Source: Hydractinia symbiolongicarpus (taxonomy: Eukaryota > Cnidaria > Hydrozoa > Anthoathecata > Hydractiniidae). From it: a stretch of 64,000 nt of DNA. This document shows, one piece after another, positions 22,901 through 35,924 of this stretch. How positions within the stretch are numbered: position 1 is the stretch's first letter; each line of letters begins with the position of its first letter. Where the stretch lies: positions 4,528,001 to 4,592,000 of the forward strand of contig NC_079877.1 in assembly GCF_029227915.1 (NCBI RefSeq), given 5' to 3'. The notes below the pieces were generated by a model, which saw nothing but the letters and a program-made list of their open reading frames with translations, had not been told where the DNA came from and made no database searches. The translations under genes and the position numbers were made by a program.

Positions 22901-25000
22901 CCGTAAATCCGGGGCTTGGCCCGTATAGTCGAATGTATACAAAGAAAGTACCCAGGGAGTAAACTCATTTCCCGAACGATTTTTTAAATTTTTTTTTCAC
23001 CACTAAAACGCATGAGACTTGTAGTTTTCAAAAATGTTTTCATTTTTGATGAGACGCTTAATGAAAGAGGTTTAATCGCCGGAAAACGAAAACCCGCGAT
23101 TTTCCGTAAATCCTGGGGTTGGCCCGTATAGTCGAATGTATACAAAGAAAGTACCCTGTGAGTAAACTCATTTCCAAAACGATTTTTTAAATTATTTTTT
23201 CACCACTAAAACGCATAAGACTTGTAGTTTTTAAAAATGTTTTTATTTTTGATGAGACGCCGAATAAAAGAGGTTTAATGGCCGGCAAACGAAAACCCGC
23301 GATTTCCCGTAAATCCCGGGCTTGGCCCGTATAGTCAAAAGTATACAAAGAAAGTACCCAGAGAGTAAACTCATTTCCCGAACGATTTTTTAAATTATTT
23401 TTTCACCACTAAAACGCATGAGACTTGTAGTTTTCAAAAATGTTTTCATTTTTGATGAGACGCTGAATAAAAGCAGTTTAATCGCCGGCAAACGAAAACC
23501 CGCGATTTCCCGTAAATCCCGGGCTTGGCCCGTATAGTCAAAAGTATGCAAAGAAAGTACCCAGGGAGTAAACTCATTTCCCGAACGATTTTTTAAATTA
23601 CTTTTTCGCCACTAAAACACATGAGACTTGTAGTTTTAAAAAATGTTTTCATTTTTGATGAGACGGTGAATAAAAGAAGTTTAATCGCCGGCAAACGAAA
23701 ACCCGCAATTTCCCGTAAATCCCGGACTTGGCCCGTATAGTCAAAAGTATACAAAGAAAGTACCCAGGGAGTAAACTCATTTCCCGAACGATTTTTTATA
23801 TTATTTTTTTACCACTAAACGCATGAGACTTGTAGTTTTCAAAAATATTTTCATATTTGATGAGACGCTGAATAAAAGCAGTTTAATCGCCGGCAAACGA
23901 AATCCCGCGTTTTCCCGTAAATCCGGGGCTTGGCCCGTATAGTCGAATGTATACAAAGAAAGTACCCAGGGAGTAAACTCATTTCCCGAACGATTTTTTA
24001 AATTTTTTTTTTACCACTAAAACGCATGAGACTTGTAGTTTTCAAAAATGTTTTCATTTTTGATGAGACGCTTGATGAAAGAGGTTTAATCGCCGGAAAA
24101 AGAAAACCCGCGATTTTCCGTAAATCCCGGGCTTGGCCTGTATAGTCGAATGTATACAAAGAAAGTACCCTGTGAGTAAACTCATTACCAAAACGATTTT
24201 TTAAATTATTTTTTCACCACTAAAACGAATAAAACTTGTAGTTTTTAAAAATGTTTTCATTTTTGATGAGACGCTGAATAAAAGAAGTTTAATCGCCGGC
24301 AAACAAAAACCCGCGATTTCCCGTAAATCCCGGGCTTGGCCCGTATAGTCAAAAGTATACAAAGAAAGTACCCAGGGAGTAAACTCATTTCCCGAACGAT
24401 TTTTTAAATTTTTTTTTCACCACTAAAACGCATGAGACTTGTAGTTTTCAAAAATGTATTCATTTTTGATGAGACGCTGAATAAAAGAAATTTAATCGCC
24501 GGCAAACGAAAACCCGCGATTTACCGTAAATCCCGGGCTTGGCCCGTATAGTCAAAAGTATACAAAGAAAGTACCCAGGGAGTAAACTCATTTCCCGAAC
24601 GGTTTTTTAAATTACTTTTTCACCACTAAAACGCATGAGACTTGTAGTTTTCAAAAATGTTTTCATTTTTGATGAGACGCTGAATAAAAGCAGTTTAATC
24701 GCCGGCAAACGAAATCCCGCGTTTTCCCGTAAATCCGGGGCTTGGCCCGTATAGTCGAATGTATACAAAGAAAGTACCCAGGGAGTAAACTCATTTCCCG
24801 AACGATTTTTTAAATTTTTTTTTCACCACTAAAACGCACGAGACTTGTAGTTTTCAAAAATGTTTTCATTTTTGATGAGACGCTTAATGAAAGAGGTTTA
24901 ATCGCCGGAAAACGAAAACCCGCGATTTTCCGTAAATCCTGGGGTTGGCCCGTATAGTCGAATGTATACAAAGAAAGTACCCTGTGAGTAAACTCATTTC
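19920..25000 (-). repeat. Higher-order repeat, 1,826 bp (9 units), nearly three copies
   Basis: Three landmarks repeat exactly 1,826 bp apart: ACGGTGAATAAAAGAAG (CGGTG at 20012, 21838, 23664), CTTGATGAAAGAGG (about 20418, 22244, 24070) and CTTAATGAAAGAGG with CCTGGGGTTGG (21231, 23057, 24883). In plus-strand order the nine units are CTTAATG, CGCCGAAT, GCTGAATAAAAGCAG, CGGTGAAT, the AATATTTTCATATTTG type, CTTGATG, the CAAACAAAAACCC type, GAAATTTAATC with TTTACCG, and the AAATCCCGCGTTTTCCC type. Within-copy units differ strongly from each other while corresponding units across copies are almost the same, the defining mark of a higher-order repeat. Confidence 0.9.
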
Positions 25001-25012
25001 CAAAACGATTTT

Positions 25013-28000
25013 TTAAATTATTTTTTCACCACTAAAACGCATAAGACTTGTAGTTTTTAAAAATGTTTTTATTTTTGATGAGACGCCGAATAAAAGAAGT
25101 TTAATCGCCGGCAAACGAAAACCTGCGATTTCCCGTAAATCCTGGACTCGGCCCGTATAGTCAAAAGTATACAAAGAAAGTACCCAGGGAGTAAACTCAT
25201 TTCCCAAAAGATTTTTTAAATTATTATTTCACCACTAAAACGCATGAGACTTGTAGTTTTCAAAAATATTTTCATATTTGATGAGACGCTGAATAAAAGC
25301 AGTTTAATCGCCGGCAAACGAAATCCCGCGTTTTCCCGTATATCCGGGGCTTGGCCCCTATAGTCGAATGTATACAAAGAAAGTACCCAGGGAGTAAACT
25401 CATTTCCCGAACGATTTTTTAAATTCTTTTTTCACCACTAAAACGCATGAGACTTGTAGTTTTCAAAAATGTTTTCATTTTTGATGAGACGCTTGATGAA
25501 AGAGGTTTAATCGCCGGAAAAAGAAAACCCGCGATTTCTCGTAAATCCCGGGCTTGGCCTGTATAGTCGAATGTATACAAAGAAAGTACCCTGTGAGTAA
25601 ACTCATTTCCAAAACGATTTTTTAAATTATTTTTTCACCACTAAAACGCATAAGACTTGTAGTTTTTAAAAATGTTTTCATTTTTGATGAGACGCTGAAT
25701 AAAAGAAGTTTAATCGCCGGCAAACAAAAACCCGCGATTTCCCGTGAATCCCGGGCTTGGCCCGTATAGTCAAAAGTGTACAAAGAAAGTACCCAGGGAG
25801 TAAACTCATTTCTCGAACGATTTTTTAAATTACTTTTTCACCACTAAAACGCATGAGACTTGTAGTTTTTAAAAATGTTTTCATTTTTGATGAGACGCTG
25901 AATAAAAGAAGTTTAATCGCCGGCAAACGAAAACCTGCGATTTCCCGTAAATCCTGGACTCGGCCCGTATAGTCAAAAGTATACAAAGAAAGTACCCAGG
26001 GAGTAAACTCATTTCCCAAAAGATTTTTTAAATTATTATTTCACCACTAAAACGCATGAGACTTGTAGTTTTCAAGAATGTTTTCATTTTTGATGAGACG
26101 CTGAATAAAAGCAGTTTAATCGCCGGCAAACGAAAACCCGCGATTTCCCGTAAATCCCGGGCTTGGCACGTATAGTCGAATGTATACAAAGAAGTACCCT
26201 GTGAGTAAACTCATTTCCAGAACGATTTTTTAAATTATTTTTTCACCACTAAAACGCATAAGACTTGTAGTTTTTAAAAATGTTTTCATTTTTGATGAGA
26301 CGCTGAATAAAAGAAGTTTAGTCGCCGGCAAACGAAAACCCGCGATTTCCCGTAAATCCCGGGCTTGGCCCGTATAGTCAAAAGTATACAAAGAAAGTAC
26401 CCAGGGAGTAAACTCATTTCCAGAACGATTTTTTATATTATTTTTTTACCACTAAACGCATGACACTTGTAGTTTTCAAAAATATTTTCATATTTGATGG
26501 GACGCTGAATAAAAGAACTTTAATCGCCGGCAAACGAAATTCCGCGATTTCCCGTAAATCCTGGACTCGGCCCGTATAGTCAAAAGTATACAAAGAAAGT
26601 ACCCAGGGAGTAAACTCATTTCCCGAACGATTTTTTAAATTATTTTTTCACCACTAAAACGCATGAGACTTGTAGTTTTTAAAAATGTTTTCATTTTTGC
26701 TGAAACGCTGAATAAAAGAAGTTTAATCGCCGGCAAACGAAAACCCGCGATTTCCTGTAAATCCCGGGCTTGGCCCGTATAGTCAAAAGTATACAAAGAA
26801 AGTACCCAGGGAGTAAACTCATTTCCCAAACGATTTTTTAAATTATTATTTCACCACTAAAACGCATGAGACTTGTAGTTTTCAAGAATGTTTTCATTTT
26901 TGATGAGACGCTGAATAAAAGAAGTTTAATCGCCGGCAAACGAAAACCCGAGATTTCCCGTAAATCCCGGCTTGGCCCGTATAGCTAAAAGTATACAAAG
27001 AAAGTACCCAGGGAGTAAACTCATTTCCCGAACCATTTTTTAAATTATTTTTTCACCACTAAAACGCATGAGTCTTGTAGTTTTCAAAAATGTTTTCATT
27101 TTTGATGAGACGCTGAATAAAAGCAGTTTAATCGCCGGCAAACGAAAAACTGCGATTTCCCTAAATCCCTGAGTCGGCCCATATAGTCAAAAGTATACAA
27201 AGAAAGTACGCAGGGAGTAAACTCATTTCCCGAACGATTTTTTAAATTTTTTTTTCACCACTAAAACGCACGAGACTTGTAGTTTTCAAAAATGTTTTCA
27301 TTTTTGATGAGACGCTTAATGAAAGAGGTTTAATCGCCGGAAAACGAAAACCCGCGATTTTCCGTAAATCCTGGGGTTGGCCCGTATAGTCGAATGTATA
27401 CAAAGAAAGTACCCTGTGAGTAAACTCATTTCCAAAACGATTTTTTAAATTATTTTTTCACCACTAAAACGCATAAGACTTGTAGTTTTTAAAAATGTTT
27501 TTATTTTTGATGAGACGCCGAATAAAAGAAGTTTAATCGCCGGCAAACGAAAACATGCGATTTCCCGTAAATCCTGGACTCGGCCCGTATAGTCAAAAGT
27601 ATACAAAGAAAGTACCCAGGGAGTAAACTCATTTCCCAAAAGATTTTTTAAATTATTATTTCACCACTAAAACGCATGAGACTTGTAGTTTTCAAAAATA
27701 TTTTCATATTTGATGAGACGCTGAATAAAAGCAGTTTAATCGCCGGCAAACGAAATCCCGCGTTTTCCCGTATATCCGGGGCTTGGCCCCTATAGTCGAA
27801 TGTATACAAAGAAAGTACCCAGGGAGTAAACGCATTTCCTGAACGATTTTTTAAATTCTTTTTTCACCACTAAAACGCATGAGACTTGTAGTTTTCAAAA
27901 ATGTTTTCATTTTTGATGAGACGCTTGATGAAAGAGGTTTAATCGCCGGAAAAAGAAAACCCGCGATTTCTCGTAAATCCCGGGCTTGGCCTGTATAGTC

Positions 28001-31000
28001 GAATGTATACAAAGAAAGTACCCTGTGAGTAAACTCATTTCCAAAACGATTTTTTAAATTATTTTTTCACCACTAAAACGCATAAGACTTGTAGTTTTTA
28101 AAAATGTTTTTATTTTTGATGAGACGCCGAATAAAAGAAGTTTAATCGCCGGCAAACGAAAACCTGCGATTTCCCGTAAATCCTGGACTCGGCCCGTATA
28201 GTCAAAAGTATACAAAGAAAGTACCCAGGGAGTAAACTCATTTCCCAAAATATTTTTTAAATTATTATTTCACCACTAAAACGCATGAGACTTGTAGTTT
28301 TCAAAAATATTTTCATATTTGATGAGACGCTGAATAAAAGCAGTTTAATCGCCGGCAAACGAAATCCCGCGTTTTCCCGTATATCCGGGGCTTGGCCCCT
28401 ATAGTCGAATGTATACAAAGAAAGTACCCAGGGAGTAAACTCATTTCCCGAACGATTTTTTAAATTCTTTTTTCACCACTAAAACGCATGAGACTTGTAG
28501 TTTTCAAAAATGTTTTCATTTTTGATGAGACGCTTGATGAAAGAGGTTTAATCGCCGGAAAAAGAAAACCCGCGATTTCTCGTAAATCCCGGGCTTGGCC
28601 TGTATAGTCGAATGTATACAAAGAAAGTACCCTGTGAGTAAACTCATTTCCAAAACGATTTTTTAAATTATTTTTTCACCACTAAAACGCATAAGACTTG
28701 TAGTTTTTAAAAATGTTTTCATTTTTGATGAGACGCTGAATAAAAGAAGTTTAATCGCCGGCAAACAAAAACCCGCGATTTCCCGTGAATCCCGGGCTTG
28801 GCCCGTATAGTCAAAAGTATACAAAGAAAGTACCCAGGGAGTAAACTCATTTCTCGAACGATTTTTTAAATTACTTTTTCACCACTAAAACGCATGAGAC
28901 TTGTAGTTTTTAAAAATGTTTTCATTTTTGATGAGACGCTGAATAAAAGAAGTTTAATCGCCGGCAAACGAAAACCTGCAATTTCCCGTAAATCCTGGAC
29001 TCGGCCCGTATAGTCAAAAGTATACAAAGAAAGTACCCAGGGAGTAAACTCATTTCCCAAAAGATTTTTTAATGAGACTTGTAGTTTTCAAGAATGTTTT
29101 CATTTTTGATGAGACGCTGAATAAAAGAAGTTTAATCGCCGGCAAACGAAAACCCGAGATTTCCTGTAAATCCCGGCTTGGCCCGTATAGCTAAAAGTAT
29201 ACAAAGAAAGTACCCAGGGAGTAAACTCATTTCCCGAACCATTTTTTAAATTATTTTTTCACCACTAAAACGCATGAGTCTTGTAGTTTTCAAAAATGTT
29301 TTCATTTTTGATGAGACGCTGAATAAAAGCAGTTTAATCGCCGGCAAACGAAAAACTGCGATTTCCCTAAATCCCTGAGTCGGCCCATATAGTCAAAAGT
29401 ATACAAAGAAAGTACGCAGGGAGTAAACTCATTTCCCGAACGATTTTTTAAATTTTTTTTCACCACTAAAACGCACGAGACTTGTAGTTTTCAAAAATGT
29501 TTTCATTTTTGATGAGACGCTTAATGAAAGAGGTTTAATCGCCGGAAAACGAAAACCCGCGATTTTCCGTAAATCCTGGGGTTGGCCCGTATAGTCGAAT
29601 GTATACAAAGAAAGTACCCTGTGAGTAAACTCATTTCCAAAACGATTTTTTAAATTATTTTTTCACCACTAAAACGCATAAGACTTGTAGTTTTTAAAAA
29701 TGTTTTTATTTTTGATGAGACGCCGAATAAAAGAAGTTTAATCGCCGGCAAACGAAAACCTGCGATTTCCCGTAAATCCTGGACTCGGCCCGTATAGTCA
29801 AAAGTATACAAAGAAAGTACCCAGGGAGTAAACTCATTTCCCAAAAGATTTTTTAAATTATTATTTCACCACTAAAACGCATGAGACTTGTAGTTTTCAA
29901 AAATATTTTCATATTTGATGAGACGCTGAATAAAAGCAGTTTAATCGCCGGCAAACGAAATCCCGCGTTTTCCCGTATATCCGGGGCTTGGCCCCTATAG
30001 TCGAATGTATACAAAGAAAGTACCCAGGGAGTAAACGCATTTCCTGAACGATTTTTTAAATTCTTTTTTCACCACTAAAACGCATGAGACTTGTAGTTTT
30101 CAAAAATGTTTTCATTTTTGATGAGACGCTTGATGAAAGAGGTTTAATCGCCGGAAAAAAAAACCCGCGATTTCTCGTAAATCCCGGGCTTGGCCTGTAT
30201 AGTCGAATGTATACAAAGAAAGTACCCTGTGAGTAAACTCATTTCCAAAACGATTTTTTAAATTATTTTTTCACCACTAAAACGCATAAGACTTGTAGTT
30301 TTTAAAAATGTTTTCATTTTTGATGAGACGCTGAATAAAAGAAGTTTAATCGCCGGCAAACAAAAACCCGCGATTTCCCGTAAATCCCGGGCTTGGCCCG
30401 TATAGTCAAAAGTATACAAAGAAAGTACCCAGGGAGTAAACTCATTTCTCGAACGATTTTTTAAATTATTATTTCACCACTAAAACGCATGAGACTTGTA
30501 GTTTTCAAGAATGTTTTCATTTTTGATGAGACGCTGAATAAAAGCAGTTTAATCGCCGGCAAACGAAAACCCGCGATTTCCCGTAAATCCCGGGCTTGGC
30601 ACGTATAGTCGAATGTATACAAAGAAGTACCCTGTGAGTAAACTCATTTCCAGAACGATTTTTTAAATTATTTTTTCACCACTAAAACGCATAAGACTTG
30701 TAGTTTTTAAAAATGTTTTCATTTTTGATGAGACGCTGAATAAAAGAAGTTTAATCGCCGGCAAACGAAAACCCGCGATTTCCCGTAAATCCCGGGCTTG
30801 GCCCGTATAGTCAAAAGTATACAAAGAAAGTACCCAGGGAGTAAACTCATTTCCAGAACGATTTTTTATATTATTTTTTTACCACTAAACGCATGACACT
30901 TGTAGTTTTCAAAAATATTTTCATATTTGATGGGACGCTGAATAAAAGAACTTTAATCGCCGGCAAACGAAATTCCGCGATTTCCCGTAAATCCTGGACT

Positions 31001-31480
31001 CGGCCCGTATAGTCAAAAGTATACAAAGAAAGTACCCAGGGAGTAAACTCATTTCCCGAACGATTTTTTAAATTATTTTTTCACCACTAAAACGCATGAG
31101 ACTTGTAGTTTTTAAAAATGTTTTCATTTTTGCTGAAACGCTGAATAAAAGAAGTTTAATCGCCGGCAAACGAAAACCCGCGATTTCCTGTAAATCCCGG
31201 GCTTGGCCCGTATAGTCAAAAGTATACAAAGAAAGTACCCAGGGAGTAAACTCATTTCCCAAACGATTTTTTAAATTATTATTTCACCACTAAAACGCAT
31301 GAGACTTGTAGTTTTCAAGAATGTTTTCATTTTTGATGAGACGCTGAATAAAAGAAGTTTAATCGCCGGCAAACGAAAACCCGAGATTTCCCGTAAATCC
31401 CGGCTTGGCCCGTATAGCTAAAAGTATACAAAGAAAGTACCCAGGGAGTAAACTCATTTCCCGAACCATTTTTTAAATTA
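25013..31480 (-). repeat. Shuffled higher-order blocks P-Q-R-P-R-Q
   Basis: Three blocks recur in changed order. P (about 25013-26040) returns at 28054-29070, offset 3,041 bp. R (about 26866-28080) returns at 29072-30290, offset 2,206 bp. Q with the start of R (about 26030-27050) returns at 30460-31480, offset 4,433 bp. Landmarks are TTTTTATTTTTGATGAGACG with CGCCGAATAAAAG for P, ACAAAGAAGTACCCTGTGAG (one A short) and TTGCTGAAACGC for Q, and CCCGAGATTTCC with GTATAGCTAAAAG for R. Between the second R and second Q lies a piece resembling 25500-25830. The pattern suggests repeated unequal exchange or break-induced copying. Confidence 0.8.
29055..29085 (-). other. Out-of-register block junction with a 25-bp deletion
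   Basis: The usual sequence here runs GATTTTTTAA, ATTATTATTTCACC, ACTAAAACGCA, TGAGACTTG. At 29070/29071 TTTTTTAA joins directly to TGAGACTTG, removing 25 bp of the monomer. The sequence to the left is the end of block P (compare 26012-26030) and that to the right is the start of block R (compare 26866 onward), so the deletion marks the exact P-R join. Only about 1 bp (A) could be shared at the joint. Confidence 0.82.
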
Positions 31481-34400
31481 TTTTTTCACCACTAAAACGC
31501 ATAAGACTTGTAGTTTTTAAAAATGTTTTCATTTTTGATGAGACGCTGAATAAAAGAAGTTTAATCGCCGGCAAACGAAAACCCGCGATTTCCCGTAAAT
31601 CCCGGGCTTGGCCCGTATAGTCAAAAGTATACAAAGAAAGTACCCAGGGAGTAAACTCATTTCCAGAACGATTTTTTATATTATTTTTTTACCACAAAAC
31701 GCATGAGACTTGTAGTTTTCAAAAATGTTTTCATTTTTGATGAGACGCTGAATAAAAGCAGTTTAATCGCCGGCAAACGAAAAACTGCGATTTCCCTAAA
31801 TCCCTGAGTCGGCCTGTATAGTCAAAAGTATACAAAGAAAGTACGCAGGAAGTAAACTCATTTCCAGAACTATTTTTTAAATTATTTTTTCACCACTAAA
31901 ACGCATAAGACTTGTAGTTTTTAAAAATGTTTTCATTTTTGATGAGACGCTGAATAAAAGAAGTTTAATCGCCGGCAAACGAAAACCCGCGATTTCCCGT
32001 AAATCCCGGGCTTGGCCCGTATAGTCAAAAGTATACAAAGAAAGTACCCAGGGAGTAAACTCATTTCCAGAACGATTTTTTATATTATTTTTTTACCACT
32101 AAACGCATGAGACTTGTAGTTTTCAAAAATATTTTCATATTTGATGGGACGCTGAATAAAAGAAGTTTAATCGCCGGCAAACGAAAATCCGCGATTTCCC
32201 GTAAATCCCGGACTCGGCCCGTATAGTCAAAAGTATACAAAGAAAGTACCCAGGGAGTAAACTCATTTCCCGAACGATTTTTTAAATTATTTTTTCACCA
32301 CTAAAACGCATGAGACTTGTAGTTTTTAAAAATGTTTTCATTTTTGCTGAGACGCTGAATAAAAGAAGTTTAATCGCCGGCAAACGAAAACCCGCGATTT
32401 CCTGTAAATCCCGGGCTTGGCCCGTACAGTCAAAAGTATACAAAGAAAGTACCCAGGGAGTAAACTCATTTCCCGAACGATTTTTTAAATTATTTTTTCA
32501 CCAATAAAACGCATGAGACTTGTAGTTTTCAAAAATGTTTTCATTTTTGATGAGACGCTGAATAAACGCAGTTTAATCGCCGGCAAACGAAAACCCGCGA
32601 TTTCCCGTAAATCCCGGGCTTGGCCCGTATAGTCAAAAGTATACAAAGAAAGTACCCCGGGAGTAAACTCATTTCCCGAACGATTTTTTATATTATTTTT
32701 TTACCACTAAACGCATGAGACTTGTAGTTTTCAAAAATATTTTCATATTTATGGGACGCTGAATAAAAGAAGTTTAATCGCCGGCAAACGAAATCCCGCG
32801 TTTTCCCGTAAATCCGGAGCTTGGCCCGTATAGTCGAATGTATACAAAGAAAGTACCCAGGGAGTAAACTCATTTCCCGAACGATTTTTAAAATTATTTT
32901 TTCACCAATAAAACGCATGAGACTTGTAGTTTTCAAAAATGTTTTCATTTTTGATGAGACGCTGAATAAACGCAGTTTAAGCGCCGGCAAACGAAAACCC
33001 GCGATTTCCCGTAAATCCCGGGCTTGGCCCGTATAGTCAAAAGTATACAAAGAAAGTACCCCGGGAGTAAACTCATTTCCCGAACGATTTTTTATATTAT
33101 TTTTTTACCACTAAACGCATGAGACTTGTAGTTTTTAAAAATGTTTTCATTTTTGATGAGACGCTGAATAAAAGAAGTTTAATCGCCGGCAAACGAAAAC
33201 CTGCGATTTCCCGTAAATCCTGGACTCGGCCCGTATAGTCAAAAGTATACAAAGAAAGTACCCAGGGAGTAAACTCATTTCCCGAACGATTTTTTAAATT
33301 TTTTTTTCACCACTAAAACGCATGAGACTTGTAGTTTTCAAAAATGTTTTCATTTTTGATGAGACGCTTAATGAAAGAGGTTTAATCGCCGGATAACGAA
33401 AACCCGCGATTTCCCGTAAATCCCGGGATTGGCCCGTATAGTCGAATGTATACAAAGAAAGTACCCTGTGAGTAAACTCATTTCCAGAACGATTTTTTAA
33501 ATTATTTTTTCACCACTAAAACGCATAAGACTTGTAGTTTTCAAAAATGTTTTCATTTTTGATGAGACGCTGAATAAAAGCAGTTTAATCGCCGGCAAAC
33601 GAAAACCTGCGATTTCCCTAAATCCCGGACTCGGCCCGTATAGTCAAAAGTATACAAAGAACGTACCCAGGGAGTAAACTCATTTCCAGAACGATTTTTT
33701 AAATTATTTTTTCACCACTAAAACGCATAAGACTTGTAGTTTTTAAAAATGTGTTCATTTTTGATGAGACGCTGAATAAAAGAAGTTTAATCGCCGGCAA
33801 ACGAAAACCCGCGATTTCCCGTAAATCCCGGGCTTGGCCCGTATAGTCAAAAGTATACAAAGAAAGTACCCAGGAAGTAAACTCATTTCCCGAACGATTT
33901 TTTATATTATTTTTTTACCACTAAACGCATGAGACTTGTAGTTTTTAAAAATGTTTTCATTTTTGATGAGACGCTGAATAAAAGAAGTTTAATCGCCGGG
34001 AAACGAAAACGCGCGATTTCCCGTAAATCCCGGGCTTTGCCCGTATAGTCAAAAGTATACAAAGAAAGTACCCAGGGAGTAAACTCATTTCCCAAACGAT
34101 TTTTTAAATTATTATTTCACCACTAAAACGCATGAGACTTGTAGTTTTCAAGAATGTTTTCATTTTTGATGAGACGCTGAATAAAAGAAATTTAATCGCT
34201 GGCAAACGAAAACCCGCCATTTCCCGTAAACTGCGGACTCGGCCCGTATAGTCAAAAGTATACAAAGAAAGTACCCAGTGAGTAAACTCATTTCCCAAAA
34301 GATTTTTTAAATTATTATTTCACCACTAAAACGCATGAGACTTGTAGTTTTCAAGAATGTTTTCATTTTTGATGAGACGCTGAATAAAAGCAGTTTCATC

Positions 34401-35924
34401 GCCGGCAAACGAAAACCCGCGATTTCCCGTAAATCCCGGGCTTGGCACGTATAGTCGAATGTATACAAAGAAGTACCCTGTGAGTAAACTCATTTCCAGA
34501 ACGATTTTTTAAATTATTTTTTCACCACTAAAACGCATAAGACTTGTAGTTTTTAAAAATGTTTTCATTTTTGATGAGACGCTGAATAAAAGAAGTTTAA
34601 TCGCCGGCAAACGAAAACCCGCGATTTCCCGTAAATCCCGGCTTGGCCCGTATAGTTAAAAGTATACAAAGAAAGTACCCAGGGAGTAAACTCATTTCCC
34701 GAACGATTTTTTAAATTATTTTTTCACCACTAAAACGCATGAGTCTTGTAGTTTTCAAAAATGTTTTCATTTTTGATGAGACGCTGAATAAAAGCAGTTT
34801 AATCGCCGGCAAACGAAAAACTGCGATTTCCCTAAATCCCTGAGTCGGCCCGTATAGTCAAAAGTATACAAAGAAAGTACGCAGGGAGTAAACTCATTTC
34901 CAGAACGATTTTTTAAATTATTTTTTCACCACTAAAACGCATAAGTCTTGTAGTTTTTAAAAATGTTTTCATTTTTGATGAGACGCTGAATAAAAGAAGT
35001 TTAATCGCCGGCAAACGAAAACCCGCGATTTCCCGTAAATCCCGGGCTTGGCCCGTATAGTCAAAAGTATACAAAGAAAGTACCCAGGGAGTAAACTCAT
35101 TTCCAGAACGATTTTTTATATTATTTTTTTACCACTAAACGCATGAGACTTGTAGTTTTCAAAAATATTTTCATATTTGATGGGACGCTGAATAAAAGAA
35201 GTTTAATCGCCGGCAAACGAAAATCCGCGATTTCCCGTAAATCCCGGACTCGGCCCGTATAGTCAAAAGTATACAAAGAAAGTACCCAGGGAGTAAACTC
35301 ATTTCCCAAACGAATTTTTAAATTATTATTTCACCACTAAAACGCATGAGACTTGTAGTTTTCAAGAATGTTTTCATTTTTGATGAGACGCTGAATAAAA
35401 GAAGTTTAATCGCCGGCAAACGAAAACCCGAGATTTCAAGTAAATCCCGGCTTGGCCCGTATAGTTAAAAGTATACAAAGAAAGTACCCAGGGAGTAAAC
35501 TCATTTCCCGAACCATTTTTTAAATTACTTTTTCACCACGAAAACGCATGAGACTTGTAGTTTTTAAAAATGTTTTCATTTTTTATGAGACGCTGAATAG
35601 AAGAAGTTTAATCGCCGGCAAACGAAAAACTGCGATTTCCCTAAATCCCTGAGTCGGCCCGTATAGTCAAAAGTATACAAAGAAAGTACGCAGGGAGTAA
35701 ACTCATTTCCAGAACGATTTTTTAAATTATTTTTTCACCACTAAAACGCATAAGACTTGTAGTTTTTAAAAATGTTTTCATTTTTGATGAGACGCTGAAT
35801 AAAAGAAGTTTAATCGCCGGCAAACGAAAACCCGCGATTTCCCGTAAATCCCGGGCTTGGCCCGTATAGTCAAAAGTATACAAAGAAAGTACCCAGGGAG
35901 TAAACTCATTTCCAGAACGATTTT

